From positions 1 through 57,918 of the forward strand of contig DBMO01000003.1 of NCBI GenBank assembly GCA_002298995.1: a stretch of 57,918 bases of DNA. The letters are read 5' to 3'. This document shows positions 8,955 to 17,656 of the stretch, in pieces. Both the position numbers and the translations under genes were made by a program. The stretch's first letter is position 1; the number at the start of each line of letters is the position of its first letter. Source of the stretch: Desulfarculales bacterium UBA696. GTDB lineage: Bacteria > Desulfobacterota > Syntrophobacteria > Syntrophobacterales > Syntrophobacteraceae. The notes beneath the pieces were generated by a model. That model saw only the letters and a program-made list of their open reading frames with translations, did not search any database and was not told the origin of the DNA.

Positions 8955-10676
8955 TTACAGCAAAGGAAATGACCACAGGCCGAATTCTTCCCGGAACAGT
9001 TCCTCGATCTCGCCAAGCGTTGCCAGGTTTCTCACGGCGTCCAGACAGTACGGATAAAGGTTTTCAGTGGTATGGCATTTTTGGCGCAGTATGCTCAATG
9101 CCTCTTCCACATTTCGGTCGTTGCGCTCCTTGCGGAGGCGCTCCAGTTTGGCTTTTTGGCGCGAATAGGTTTCCGGGTACTCGAAAACCTGAATGGGCGC
9201 GGTTTTCGAATTGTCGGTCTTCATGTAGTTTACGCCGACTATCTTCATCTGGCCGTTTTCGATTTTTTCCTGATACTTATTGTTGTAGCTAACGATTTCG
9301 CGATGCAGCCAGCCGCTCTCCACGGCCTGGACCAGCCCGCCGAGGCCCTCGATTTTGCTGATGTAGTCGAATATTCTCTGGACCATCTGGTCGGTGAGGT
9401 ACTCGACGTAGTAGGAACCCGCCAGCGGGTCAACGGTGCTGCAAACGCCCGTCTCGGTCTGTATGATCTGCTGGGTGCGCAGCGAAACCAGGGCGGCTTC
9501 CTCGGTCGGAGCGGAGTAGGCTTCGTCGAAGGAATCGATATGCAGTGACTGGCAGCCGCCAAGCACCGCGGCCAGTCCCTGGATGGCCGACCGGGCGATG
9601 TTATTAAGCGGTTCGGTCGCGGGCAGAGTTACACCGGCGGTCTGCACATGGAACCGCATGAGCATCGATTTTGCGTTCTGGGCCCCAAAGCGTTCTTTTG
9701 CGACCTTGTACCAGACCTTTCGGCTGGCGCGGCATTTGGCTATTTCTTCGAAGAAGTCATTGTGCAGATCCCAGAAAAAAGACATCCGGGGCGCAAAGTC
9801 GTCGAATTTCATTCCTCTTTTTATGAGCTCTTCCGCGGTTGCAATGGCATTGGATATACCGATCGCCACCTCCGCAACGGCGTCTGTCCCGGCTTCTCTT
9901 AGATTGTACCCGTTGAAGCTGATCGGATTGAAGCGGGGCACGTTCTTGCAGATCCATTCCACCGTGTCGCACTGCATCCTGAAGGATACCGACGGGGGCA
10001 AAATCTCGTAGCCGCTGCCGACGCAGGTTTCCATGATGAAGTCGTTCTGGCAGGTCCCTGCAACCTTGGACAGGGGCGTCCCTCTCTTCTCGGCCACGGC
10101 AAAATACATTCCGGGGATAACCAGGCTGGTGCTTGGCAGATGGGTCACTATCGAGGTGCTGACGGTGCCCAGATCGATGTCTTTGAAGAATGCGTCCATA
10201 TCCCATACGGAATCGACTGCCGCCCCGCATGCGCCAACATTGCCCTCTGCCTCGGGATCATCGGAGTTGTAGCCGCGGATGGTCGGCATATCGAAGAGGA
10301 TGTTTACACCGGTCGCGCCGTGATCGAGCAGGTAGCAGACCCGCTCGTTGCAATCTTCCGGGGCGCCAAGGCCGGCAAGCTGGCGAACCGTGAAGAGCCT
10401 TCCCCTGTACATATTGGGATAGACTCCACGCAGGTACGGGGCATGTCCCGGAAAGCCTATATCTTCGATATAACTGACATTTTCTATATCTGCCGGGGTA
10501 TAGGCCAGCTTAACGGGAATTCCGGAATGGGTAAAATACTTACCCTCGGTCTGCCGGTCCTCCTCCCGAAGGCTTTTATCAAACCAATCCTTGTATTGAT
10601 CCTTGATCAATCGGACGTGTTCTTCGCTGAAGAGGCAAACCGGTTCTTTGTTGCCGTCATCTTTCCTGTAAGCCAT
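8955..10676 (-). CDS. B12-dependent acyl-CoA mutase large subunit (methylmalonyl-CoA mutase type)
   Basis: A 573-residue TIM-barrel catalytic subunit lacking the C-terminal B12 domain, which is encoded next door. It would rearrange the carbon skeleton of an acyl-CoA by a radical route. LRGVYPNMYRGRL, FDMPT, FAPRMSFFW and GGCQSLHIDSFDEA are conserved blocks of the family. By eye the residues equivalent to Tyr89 and Arg207 of Propionibacterium methylmalonyl-CoA mutase are Tyr (GVYPNMY) and Arg (VSFRMQ), favouring a carboxylated substrate. Other blocks, such as HVQTAGVTL, look closer to isobutyryl/2-hydroxyisobutyryl-CoA mutases. AAGGAG supports ATG 10676. It is the first gene of an eight-gene minus-strand run, with copy B of the dispersed element upstream. 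Confidence 0.92.
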   Translation of the reverse strand: MAYRKDDGNKEPVCLFSEEHVRLIKDQYKDWFDKSLREEDRQTEGKYFTHSGIPVKLAYTPADIENVSYIEDIGFPGHAPYLRGVYPNMYRGRLFTVRQLAGLGAPEDCNERVCYLLDHGATGVNILFDMPTIRGYNSDDPEAEGNVGACGAAVDSVWDMDAFFKDIDLGTVSTSIVTHLPSTSLVIPGMYFAVAEKRGTPLSKVAGTCQNDFIMETCVGSGYEILPPSVSFRMQCDTVEWICKNVPRFNPISFNGYNLREAGTDAVAEVAIGISNAIATAEELIKRGMKFDDFAPRMSFFWDLHNDFFEEIAKCRASRKVWYKVAKERFGAQNAKSMLMRFHVQTAGVTLPATEPLNNIARSAIQGLAAVLGGCQSLHIDSFDEAYSAPTEEAALVSLRTQQIIQTETGVCSTVDPLAGSYYVEYLTDQMVQRIFDYISKIEGLGGLVQAVESGWLHREIVSYNNKYQEKIENGQMKIVGVNYMKTDNSKTAPIQVFEYPETYSRQKAKLERLRKERNDRNVEEALSILRQKCHTTENLYPYCLDAVRNLATLGEIEELFREEFGLWSFPLL

Positions 10677-11067
10677 GTCATTCTCCTTCAGTACTCCAGG
10701 GTACGTTTGGGTAAATCCTGAACCCAAAATTGGATGTTATTCATCAAGGCAAAGCGTCCGTTTTGTCTATCTTCAGCAAAAGCGGCGCTGGGATGTCATT
10801 TATCTGGGTGTTGCCAGACTCGTGTTACCGTTATTAGAGAGCGCCAACAGGATGGCTTGAACAGGAAGAGAGAAAGAATGGAGTGAACTGAATAGCTTGA
10901 ACTAATAGCGTGAGCAGGAAAACTTATTTGAGACGTTCAATTTACGACTTATGATTAATCAGAAATGGCCATGGAATACAATGGCTACAAATCACCATTT
11001 TGAAATAGTGAGGATTAGCTGTATCTGAATATAGCTAGGGAAAACGGTAAGATATGTGGCAGGCCTA
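10677..11067. other. intergenic region upstream of the mutase operon
   Basis: No gene is visible in these 391 bases. They separate the response regulator stop from the mutase start, both on the minus strand, and contain copy B of the dispersed element. This is the expected place for the mutase operon promoter, but I could not single out convincing -35/-10 boxes. Confidence 0.6.
10844..11020 (-). repeat. dispersed palindromic element, copy B
   Basis: Read on the minus strand, it starts CCTCACTATTTCAAAATGG at 11012, continues with TAGCCATTG and ends near CCATCCTGTTGG at 10844. The core is a near-perfect palindrome (CTCAC ... GTGA). It points towards the mutase large-subunit gene, whose start is 168 bases beyond the distal end. 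Confidence 0.75.
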
Positions 11068-11724
11068 TCAGGCGGGATTGGCAATATATCCCTGGTCCAT
11101 GGCGTAACGAACCAGGTCCGCGGTACGCTTTAGCTTAAGCTTTTTGATGATGTTTGCCCTGTGATTGTTCACGGTGAAAACACTTATGAATAGAAGGGAA
11201 GCGATTTCCTTGCTCGATTTCCCCTCGGCGATCAGCTTCAGGACTTCTTTTTCACGGGTAGTGAGAAGCTCCGAGGTCTCCTTTTTCTCGCCGCGATAAT
11301 ACTGAACCAGGTCATCGGTCATCTTTGTGGCAAAACAGGACGAGACGTAGGTCTTGCCTGAGCGAATCGTTTCTATTGCGGCAAAAAGCTCCGACTCCGT
11401 GTCTTCTTTCAAAAGATAGCCTTCAACGCCGGCGGAAAGCGCATAGTAGACGTATTCCGCTTTTTTGTGCATGGTCAGGATCAGGATCTTAATGAGCGGA
11501 TAGAGATTTTTGATCTCCTTGGATGCTTCGATGCCTCTCAAATTCGGCATGGAAATATCGAGAATGACCATGTCAGGAGAGGATTTTTTCAGCAGCTCCA
11601 GGAGTTCGAGCCCGTCGCCGGCTTCTCCGATTACCTGCAGGTCACCGTACTCGTCGATGATCTTCTTTATCCCCTGTCTCAGGATTACGTGGTCGTCAGC
11701 CAATATGATTTGATAGGAGTTCAT
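11068..11724 (-). CDS. NarL/FixJ-family response regulator
   Basis: A 218-residue two-domain regulator. The receiver domain has the acidic pair Asp10/Asp11, phospho-acceptor Asp56 (VILDISMP) and a conserved lysine in TMHKK. The C-terminal LuxR-type helix-turn-helix (LTTREKEVLKLI ... TVNNHRANI) binds DNA, typically as a dimer at inverted sites. The frame is open further upstream, but ATG 11724 starts the receiver fold and overlaps the kinase gene by 29 bases, so the pair is coupled. It is the only recognisable DNA-binding transcription factor in the window. It is thus the natural candidate to control the flanking mutase and ThDP-enzyme operons, which is inference. Confidence 0.93.
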   Translation of the reverse strand: MNSYQIILADDHVILRQGIKKIIDEYGDLQVIGEAGDGLELLELLKKSSPDMVILDISMPNLRGIEASKEIKNLYPLIKILILTMHKKAEYVYYALSAGVEGYLLKEDTESELFAAIETIRSGKTYVSSCFATKMTDDLVQYYRGEKKETSELLTTREKEVLKLIAEGKSSKEIASLLFISVFTVNNHRANIIKKLKLKRTADLVRYAMDQGYIANPA

Positions 11725-12889
11725 TCCGGTCCCTGGCCTCATCGGTTGGAATTTTGAAAACGATATGTGTCCCGCGCCCTTTTTCGCTGTCGATCCTGAG
11801 CGTCCCCCCAAGCATCCTGGCGCGCTCATCCAGGGCAGTAAGTCCAAGCGCCCTCTCACTGCCGAGTTTGACAAGAGACTGTCTGACGTCGAACCCTATG
11901 CCGTCGTCCTTTATCGACATTGATACCGTACCGTTGCCATGTTTGATGGATATTGATATCCGCTGCGCGCGTGAATGCCTCTCGATGTTGGTGAAGGTTT
12001 CCTGGAAGATGCGGTAGATGATAATCTGGTTTTCCTTGGAGAACAGCCTGTCTATGGGGATGATGTCGCAGGATATCTGCATGTTCGAATGGTTGACGAA
12101 CTCTTTTATGAGCAGGCGAAGAGCGGCATCCAGCCCCAGGTCCTCCAGAATGGAGGGGCTCAAATCGTGGGAAAGACGGCGAACATTTTCGATGATAAGG
12201 TCCACATACTTCAGCGTGTTCTGGATATCCTCCCTGAGATCGCCTGGGTCAAGCGGGAGTTTCTTTTTGATGGACCCCAGCTGCAGCTTCAGAACTGTCA
12301 ATGCCTGGCCCAATTCGTCGTGCAACTCCAGGGAGATTCGCCTTCGCTCTTTCTCCTGGGCCTTGAAAAGATGGGAGGAGAGCAGCCGGAGTTGTTTTCG
12401 CGACTCCCTCAGGGCCATCTCGGCGAGCTTGCGCTTGGTATTGTCAATGACAATGCCCTCGAAGTACTTGGGCTTGCCCTCGGAATCCCTGATCACTATC
12501 CAGCGATCATACATCCAGCGGTAGGAACCGTCCGGCGTGGCATAGCGGTATTCCACCTCCCCGCTGCCGCCCGCAAGAGATTCCCGTGCAGCTTTTCGCA
12601 CCACTTCAAGGTCTTCCGGATGAACCCGCAACAGGACACTCTTCGAGGTGATATCCAGCATGGAAGCATTTGTGGAGCCGAATATTTCGATGGCGGTTTT
12701 GTTAAAAAATATGAACCGGTGGGCCTCGATGTCGAAGTGGTAAATGCCCTCCTGGAGCCTTTCGGCAAGCTCCTTGAACTCCTTTGGGGTCCATGTTTCC
12801 TTTAGGTCGCCTTCCTGATATTCCTTCAACCTGGCTTCGAGGTCTCTGACCTTTTGCTCCAGGTTTTCATAAGCCGGTTGCCTACCCAT
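11696..12889 (-). CDS. cytosolic PAS sensor histidine kinase (NarX/DegS type)
   Basis: A 397-residue kinase with no membrane segment, so it should sense an internal signal. An N-terminal coiled coil (about 8-30) is followed by a PAS domain (about 40-155) ending in the PAC motif DNTKRKLAE, a HisKA_3 dimerisation helix with the phospho-accepting His190 in LELHDELGQ, and an HATPase domain with IKDDGIGFD and GRGTHIVF. It shares 29 bases with the response regulator gene and forms a two-component pair with it. The signal is unknown; a metabolite or redox state is plausible given the catabolic genes on both sides. Confidence 0.92.
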   Translation of the reverse strand: MGRQPAYENLEQKVRDLEARLKEYQEGDLKETWTPKEFKELAERLQEGIYHFDIEAHRFIFFNKTAIEIFGSTNASMLDITSKSVLLRVHPEDLEVVRKAARESLAGGSGEVEYRYATPDGSYRWMYDRWIVIRDSEGKPKYFEGIVIDNTKRKLAEMALRESRKQLRLLSSHLFKAQEKERRRISLELHDELGQALTVLKLQLGSIKKKLPLDPGDLREDIQNTLKYVDLIIENVRRLSHDLSPSILEDLGLDAALRLLIKEFVNHSNMQISCDIIPIDRLFSKENQIIIYRIFQETFTNIERHSRAQRISISIKHGNGTVSMSIKDDGIGFDVRQSLVKLGSERALGLTALDERARMLGGTLRIDSEKGRGTHIVFKIPTDEARDRNELLSNHIG

Positions 12890-13222
12890 GCATTTATCCC
12901 GTACAGAATGTTTTTATATGCCCTTGAGTAAAGGGGCGGAAAAAGAGGCTCATCGGAGGGCCGGCCCGTGGTGAGTGAATGGAAGGATAAGAGCGGGAGA
13001 AAACAGTGCGGCCAAAAGAGGCCCCGGCTGAACCGCCTTGACTCGTAAGCTCAGCAAGTATCGGAACAAAAAAGCACCGAAACCAGCTTAAAAGATACCC
13101 CTATTGGGAGGCAAATTCAAGCCGTCGTTCAAAATCAATCTGAAAACCTGAATCGGCTGCGGCCTGCCGAGGGTGGTGGGGCGCCGCGTGAAATCCATCA
13201 ACGCTTGATCAATTTTCGTTGA
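12890..13222. other. gene-free gap, kinase to radical SAM gene
   Basis: These 333 bases contain no gene. At the right end is a hairpin (13206-13225) formed by TGATCAA and TTGATCA with a six-base loop; it begins at the stop codon of the radical SAM gene and lacks a T-run. The rest, about 300 bases, would hold the promoter of the two-component pair, but no clear boxes stand out. Confidence 0.5.
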
Positions 13223-13225
13223 TCA
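13206..13225 (-). terminator. hairpin at the end of the radical SAM gene
   Basis: Perfect seven-base arms TGATCAA/TTGATCA with loop TTTTCG, overlapping the stop codon of the gene ending at 13223. No uridine tract follows, so it is at best a weak or factor-dependent terminator, or an mRNA-stabilising hairpin. Confidence 0.35.
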
Positions 13226-14422
13226 GGCTTCGGAGCTCAGGTGAAGGTCCAGGGGGTCGGTTGCCCGTGGGATCCCGGTTCCGCCTTGTATGATAATGTT
13301 GCGAAGTCCCGCCTCCGCCACGATCTGCCGGGCCTGCTCCATCACCTGTTGGCCGAGAAAGGGCCAGTCTCGCAGGCGAAAAGCCGGTTGGTATTCGATC
13401 AGTGTGACGTGCATCTCCGGATCGATTTGCGCAAGGGCCTCTGCGGAATCGTGCAATTCGGCCTTGCTGTGAATGCGGGGATGACAGGGCAGGCTCACGG
13501 CCATGAAGACCTTGCTCCGGTAGTGTTCATGTATATATCTTACCGCATTCCACGAATTGCGCAGATAGAGCTGTGCCGTTTCTTCGCAGGCTACTCCACT
13601 GATCTTCATAAATGTTTCGAGGCGCAGGGCCTTGAGGTCGGGCGAAATGTCCGTAACCCCGGCCGCTATCAGCGCGTCGATCAGTTCCGGGGTAAGAAGG
13701 GAGGCATTGGTGTCCAGTTGTATGCGGGCTTCCGGCGCCGCACCGCGAAGCTGGCGCACCGTTTCGAGGAGCCATGCGGGGTTCAGGGTCGGCTCGCCAC
13801 CGGATATGCCGATCCAATAATCGTTTTCGAGGTCCAGCTCGAGCGAACTTACCGTTTCTGCCGGACCTCTGGGCTGAGTGCCGGCGGCAAAGGTCAAGTC
13901 CCAATTGTGGCACAGGTCGCAACGGTAATTGCACCCATGCACGAAAATCGAGGGGTGAAAATGGGGAGCCGGACGCATGAGGGTGACCTGCCTTACGGGG
14001 GCATGCCGCTGCAGGATTTCGGGATCGGTAACGATTTCCATGCCTTCCTGCAGGGAAGTCACGCAGCTGCGCGTCAGCACACCGTTGATGGAAACCGAAC
14101 AGCTCCAGCATCCGCCGGTACCGCAAAGTGCCTGGGTGCAGCCTTCCGGCCCGTGGGTTTTTGTAGCCTTGCCCAATTGGCACAGGGCGTCGAAGACTGA
14201 TACCGGACCATCAACGGAACAGGTATTTCCGTCCAGTGTAAACTGGATTGATTTTGCCTCATCGAGACGCGGCTTGAGTTTCCTGGCTCCCTGCGGGCAG
14301 CCGATCACACATGAGCCGCACCCTACACAGCCCGATTTTGACGCACAGGCCACATAATCGGAGCAAAAACCGCAGCTGAGGCAGTTGCCATTTCTGGCGG
14401 CAACAAAACGGGCAGGTTTCAT
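13223..14422 (-). CDS. ferredoxin/radical SAM fusion protein (activase-like)
   Basis: A 399-residue iron-sulfur protein with three cofactor regions. Residues 14-42 carry clustered cysteines (CLSCGFC, CVGCGSCVIGCP) fitting up to two [4Fe-4S] clusters. Residues 58-135 look like a [2Fe-2S] ferredoxin of the NuoG/xanthine-dehydrogenase type (CGTGGCWSC, later Cys120). Residues 158-390 are a radical SAM domain with CNYRCDLC (Cys164, Cys168, Cys171) and the SAM-binding GGEP (209-212), closest in style to pyruvate formate-lyase activating enzymes. The start is set by an ATGA overlap with the upstream gene; a TTG six bases earlier is possible. No glycyl-radical enzyme is adjacent. Its partner may be the 126-residue protein or the ThDP enzyme in the same run. 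Function not known. Confidence 0.85.
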   Translation of the reverse strand: MKPARFVAARNGNCLSCGFCSDYVACASKSGCVGCGSCVIGCPQGARKLKPRLDEAKSIQFTLDGNTCSVDGPVSVFDALCQLGKATKTHGPEGCTQALCGTGGCWSCSVSINGVLTRSCVTSLQEGMEIVTDPEILQRHAPVRQVTLMRPAPHFHPSIFVHGCNYRCDLCHNWDLTFAAGTQPRGPAETVSSLELDLENDYWIGISGGEPTLNPAWLLETVRQLRGAAPEARIQLDTNASLLTPELIDALIAAGVTDISPDLKALRLETFMKISGVACEETAQLYLRNSWNAVRYIHEHYRSKVFMAVSLPCHPRIHSKAELHDSAEALAQIDPEMHVTLIEYQPAFRLRDWPFLGQQVMEQARQIVAEAGLRNIIIQGGTGIPRATDPLDLHLSSEA

Positions 14423-14799
14423 CTCCAATAGATCCTCACACCGGAGGCACTTTTTGCAAATTTAAAAGTGAAGGTGCTCCAGAAGCGGGCCTCGTCCTCG
14501 ACGGACACATCTTCCAGCCGGTCGATTCCGAGTTCCTTCAGAAAATCCTCTTTGCTGGGCAGGTTCAACACCAGATCATCAATTCTGGGCAGGGGAAGCC
14601 AGTCATAAGGATGCTCGCAATCTATATTCATCCAGACAACATCGCCTTTGGAAACAACGGAGCTGTCGCCGAGGGAAATAAATACCTGTTCCGGAAATTC
14701 CGATCGTTTAAAAAACATCATAACGTATCGCCTGATCATGTCCCGGCTCAGGGTGGCTTCGGTGATTTTTTTGTCTACGTAGTTACCCAGAAACGTCAA
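14419..14799 (-). CDS. uncharacterised protein between ThDP enzyme and radical SAM genes
   Basis: I do not recognise the family. The frame is open from ATG 14847, but AAGGAG lies seven bases before a TTG at 14799, which is the more likely start and gives 126 residues. The protein is mixed alpha/beta with aromatic patches (RRYVMMFFKR, HPYDWLPL), an acidic helix (EDVSVEDEAR) and a C-terminus ending GVRIYWR. It has a single cysteine (IDCEHPYD), no signal peptide and no membrane span. There is no RVxGY glycyl-radical motif. It overlaps the radical SAM gene by four bases and lies 88 bases after the ThDP enzyme, so it is probably a partner or accessory of one of them. Confidence 0.65.
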   Translation of the reverse strand: MTFLGNYVDKKITEATLSRDMIRRYVMMFFKRSEFPEQVFISLGDSSVVSKGDVVWMNIDCEHPYDWLPLPRIDDLVLNLPSKEDFLKELGIDRLEDVSVEDEARFWSTFTFKFAKSASGVRIYWR

Positions 14800-14887
14800 T
14801 TTGGCTCTCCTTAGAAAGGGCAGGGGATGGTCTGCTTTCGCAAACATCCCCCGCTGTTAGTTGTTGGTTAGTTATAACGATAACCGT

Positions 14888-16948
14888 TTATTTGAAGATG
14901 TCCATCTTTGGTTCATAGCCGTATTCCTGTTCCGTCAACGGCTCCCAAGCATCGAAAACCGGCATTTCGGGCAGTTTCGCCAGTTCGGGGAACCAGCGCT
15001 TGAGGGTCGAGCGGCGGGAATGCTTGCCTCTCATGGGCAGCTCGTGCCACGGAATGTGGGCATACATGAGGGAGTAAACAGGCCCGATGACTGCCTTGTT
15101 GACCAACTGCTGGTCCATTATGCAGTTCATGATGACCGGCCCCTTTTTCTCGGCGTAGTTGTATGCTTCCTTCAATGCTTCCTTGAACTTCTCGGAACGG
15201 TTGACGAGCATGCCCTTAACATCTCCGTTACCGGCAAAGACATCGGCCAGCTTCTCGAAGTGGTTGTCATAGGACCGCTCCTCGCCCATCATCTTTGCAC
15301 CCAGCCACTCGCCGCCAACGACATCCTGGTCGCCCAGGATATCCCAGTTCGGTCCGTACCACGGGAACTTCATGCCGGGCATCCAGCCGCAGTTGTTGGT
15401 CACGAGGTAAACGATCGGCAGCTTGTACATAATGGCCACATGGATGTCCATGGCGGCATTGAACATGCCCGAGTCGCCCATCAGGGCCAGGAACGGAATC
15501 CGCGAGCCGTTTTCCAGGTCGCCGATTGCCGCGCCGATGGCCTGACCGACACCGTGGCCAACGCCCGCCTGGTCGTTGGCGGTAAGGCATGAGGCCGGTC
15601 GGGTGAACTGCAGGTAGGGCATTACGAAGTCGCTCATGGTGTATCCGTCGATGGAAACACGCACCGCGCCGCCGTAAAGTTCCTCATTCACCTCACGGAT
15701 AATCTGCGACATGTATCCGTGATGCATAATGTCCCTGGACTTATAGCGCGGATGGTCCGGACCGTACTTGTAAGCCTTCGCCGCCCTGGCCGAAGTGCCT
15801 TCGGACATGGATTTCTTGCAGCGGTCGGCCCATTCCTGGCGTTCTCTGCTGACCTTGTAGCCGTTTTTCTTAATGCAATCGTTCAGCTGCTTTATCACCA
15901 CCTTAGTGTTTCCAACCAGCGACGCCTTTGTATTGACGTAGGTCCATACATAGTCGTTGCATGGTGCTATCTGAACGCTTTCCGGCCATCCACCCGCATA
16001 GCCGTCGAAGAAACCGACTTTCAGTCCCACAGGAATCATCAGATCGAATTCATCGCGAAATCTGGGGAATCCCCTGTGATGAAGCGGATGTTTTTCGCTG
16101 ATGGCTGCGCGGCCAAGGCGGCGGGTATTGAAAGGAATCTGGGTAAGGTTGACGAACTCTTCGAGTTCCGGTCCGGCCTGATCCCAGGCGGCATAGTCGC
16201 CAAGGATGATGAAGGGTTTCTTGGCCTCCATGATGGCCTTTGCGGCTTTTTCGACTGAAGCTGGATCAGCTCCTGAAGAAATGGGGGTCTGGGTTTCTTC
16301 CTGCCGCCAATTGGGCATCCAGTCGGCATGCTGCGGGAAGAACGCGCCCCAGTAATGATCGCGGGCTTCATCTTTCATGAATAGACAGTCAACACCGAGT
16401 TCGAATGCGACCGGACCCATGGGGGCGGAGGTCGCTATACGGAAACCGCGTGTCAGGAACTGCTTTACCGACCATGGGTAAAATACGCGCTGCGCCCACT
16501 TGGTTACATGGGTGAAGAATTCCGCGCAGATGCTTTCCTGGATGGTGTTGTACAGATGGTCGTGTTCCTGTTCGATACCGCCCGCCAGGAAGACGATGGG
16601 GGTATTGCTGAGAAACGCCTGCTGCATCGGGCTGAAGGCGTTGCCCGTCCCCGGCCCAACCGTGCCGAAGGCAACCGCCGGTTTCTGAGTCACCTGCGAG
16701 TAGGCCTCGGCGGCATACACCGCGTTCTGCTCATGGCCGAAAATGACCAGCTTTATCCCAATGCGGGAAATGGCATCAACAAAATGCCAGATGTGTCCGC
16801 CTGGCACGCCCCACGCGATGGTGACTCCGTGCTCTCTCAATACCTCGGCCACGTACTTGCCGGTGGACGGATACAGTTCGCGTTTTCCAAGAGGAACGTC
16901 TAATTTCTTTTGGGCCTCTTCATCAAATTCGATTCCGAGTTTCGCCAT
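14888..16948 (-). CDS. thiamine-diphosphate-dependent enzyme (acetolactate synthase/2-hydroxyacyl-CoA lyase superfamily)
   Basis: A 686-residue ThDP enzyme, clearly longer than the usual 550-600. The Pyr domain carries the catalytic glutamate in GHEQNAV (Glu73) and GPGTGN; the PP domain has the ThDP/Mg motif starting GDSG (491-494) and ending NN (518-519). The C-terminal 60 or so residues past the PP domain look like an extension. These enzymes cleave or form a C-C bond next to a carbonyl: decarboxylation, carboligation or acyl-CoA lysis. TAGGAG precedes ATG 16948. It heads a three-gene run and is preceded by a 1.2 kb leader with two copies of the dispersed element. I recall a ThDP enzyme being acetone-induced with a B12 mutase and SDR in the sulfate reducer Desulfococcus biacutus; a similar role here is a hypothesis. 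Confidence 0.88.
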   Translation of the reverse strand: MAKLGIEFDEEAQKKLDVPLGKRELYPSTGKYVAEVLREHGVTIAWGVPGGHIWHFVDAISRIGIKLVIFGHEQNAVYAAEAYSQVTQKPAVAFGTVGPGTGNAFSPMQQAFLSNTPIVFLAGGIEQEHDHLYNTIQESICAEFFTHVTKWAQRVFYPWSVKQFLTRGFRIATSAPMGPVAFELGVDCLFMKDEARDHYWGAFFPQHADWMPNWRQEETQTPISSGADPASVEKAAKAIMEAKKPFIILGDYAAWDQAGPELEEFVNLTQIPFNTRRLGRAAISEKHPLHHRGFPRFRDEFDLMIPVGLKVGFFDGYAGGWPESVQIAPCNDYVWTYVNTKASLVGNTKVVIKQLNDCIKKNGYKVSRERQEWADRCKKSMSEGTSARAAKAYKYGPDHPRYKSRDIMHHGYMSQIIREVNEELYGGAVRVSIDGYTMSDFVMPYLQFTRPASCLTANDQAGVGHGVGQAIGAAIGDLENGSRIPFLALMGDSGMFNAAMDIHVAIMYKLPIVYLVTNNCGWMPGMKFPWYGPNWDILGDQDVVGGEWLGAKMMGEERSYDNHFEKLADVFAGNGDVKGMLVNRSEKFKEALKEAYNYAEKKGPVIMNCIMDQQLVNKAVIGPVYSLMYAHIPWHELPMRGKHSRRSTLKRWFPELAKLPEMPVFDAWEPLTEQEYGYEPKMDIFK

Positions 16949-17234
16949 CTGGTACTCCTATCAATTTGCTGGTTAGTAATGAGCTCGCCCTTAAGAACTG
17001 GATGCTGGGCGGAATCTCTGAACAGCCTATTTTTTTCAAATCCAAAAGATTCCTGCACCTCCTTTCCCATCTTTCGAATGATTTGATCCGAGTAAAGAGT
17101 CTAAACATTCAAAGACTTCATATTATCGCTGCCTGAAAATGCTAAGCACCCATTTTCGGGGTAAAGCCCGTACCATCAACACGCATGAAACAAAATATTG
17201 ATACTAAACAGACACAGCAGTCGCCAGGGGGGAT

Positions 17235-17370
17235 CCAAACAAAGTGATTTCAGTGGGGTGGATCAACAGACTAACAAGAGCAGGATAGATTGTGAGTTAC
17301 CTTTATCTGGAAATTGCTTCTCGAAACAATCGCTAAAACTCACCATTTTGAAATAGCGACAACTAACTAG
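17235..17370 (-). repeat. dispersed palindromic element, copy C
   Basis: On the minus strand it reads GTCGCTATTTCAAAATGG from 17360, then TGAGTTTTAGCGATTG and, distally, CTGTTGATCCACCCCACTG ending near 17244. It is a tandem partner of copy D (offset about 285 bases) and points towards the ThDP enzyme gene. Confidence 0.8.
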
Positions 17371-17524
17371 CACATACGGTTGTAAGTTCGGGTAGTTCCT
17401 AATTGCCGCACCCGATGGAACTAGGCTCCCATGTCAAGGGATGCCGAGAATTTCAGGAAAAGGTGCGGAATCAAATGTCAGTATTTCAAAATATCGAAGG
17501 CAACGGTCTCGGGTATCGCAAGCA

Positions 17525-17656
17525 GGGTGATCCCAGTGGGGTGGTTCAACAGGAGAGCTTGAACGGAATAATCTGGTGACTTATCTTCTATCCGGAAATT
17601 GCTTAGGGAAACAATCGCTAAAACTCATCATTTTGCGGTAGCGACAACTAACTAGT
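17525..17656 (-). repeat. dispersed palindromic element, copy D
   Basis: On the minus strand it reads GTCGCTACCGCAAAATGATG from 17645, then AGTTTTAGCGATTGTTTC and, distally, CTGTTGAACCACCCCACTG ending near 17527. It shares with copy C both the flanking CTAGTTAGTTG ahead of the core and the distal block, so the two arose by duplication and then diverged. Confidence 0.8.

Noticed and set aside
8955..10676. Firm call as 2-hydroxyisobutyryl-CoA mutase
   Set aside because: The position I would expect to be Asp117 in that enzyme reads as a hydrophobic residue by my alignment, and Tyr/Arg of methylmalonyl-CoA mutase seem kept; substrate left open.
10677..11067. Cobalamin riboswitch ahead of the mutase genes
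   Set aside because: No B12-box or the expected conserved helices could be seen.
14419..14799. Small protein as a glycyl-radical spare part
   Set aside because: No RVxGY-type motif at the C-terminus.
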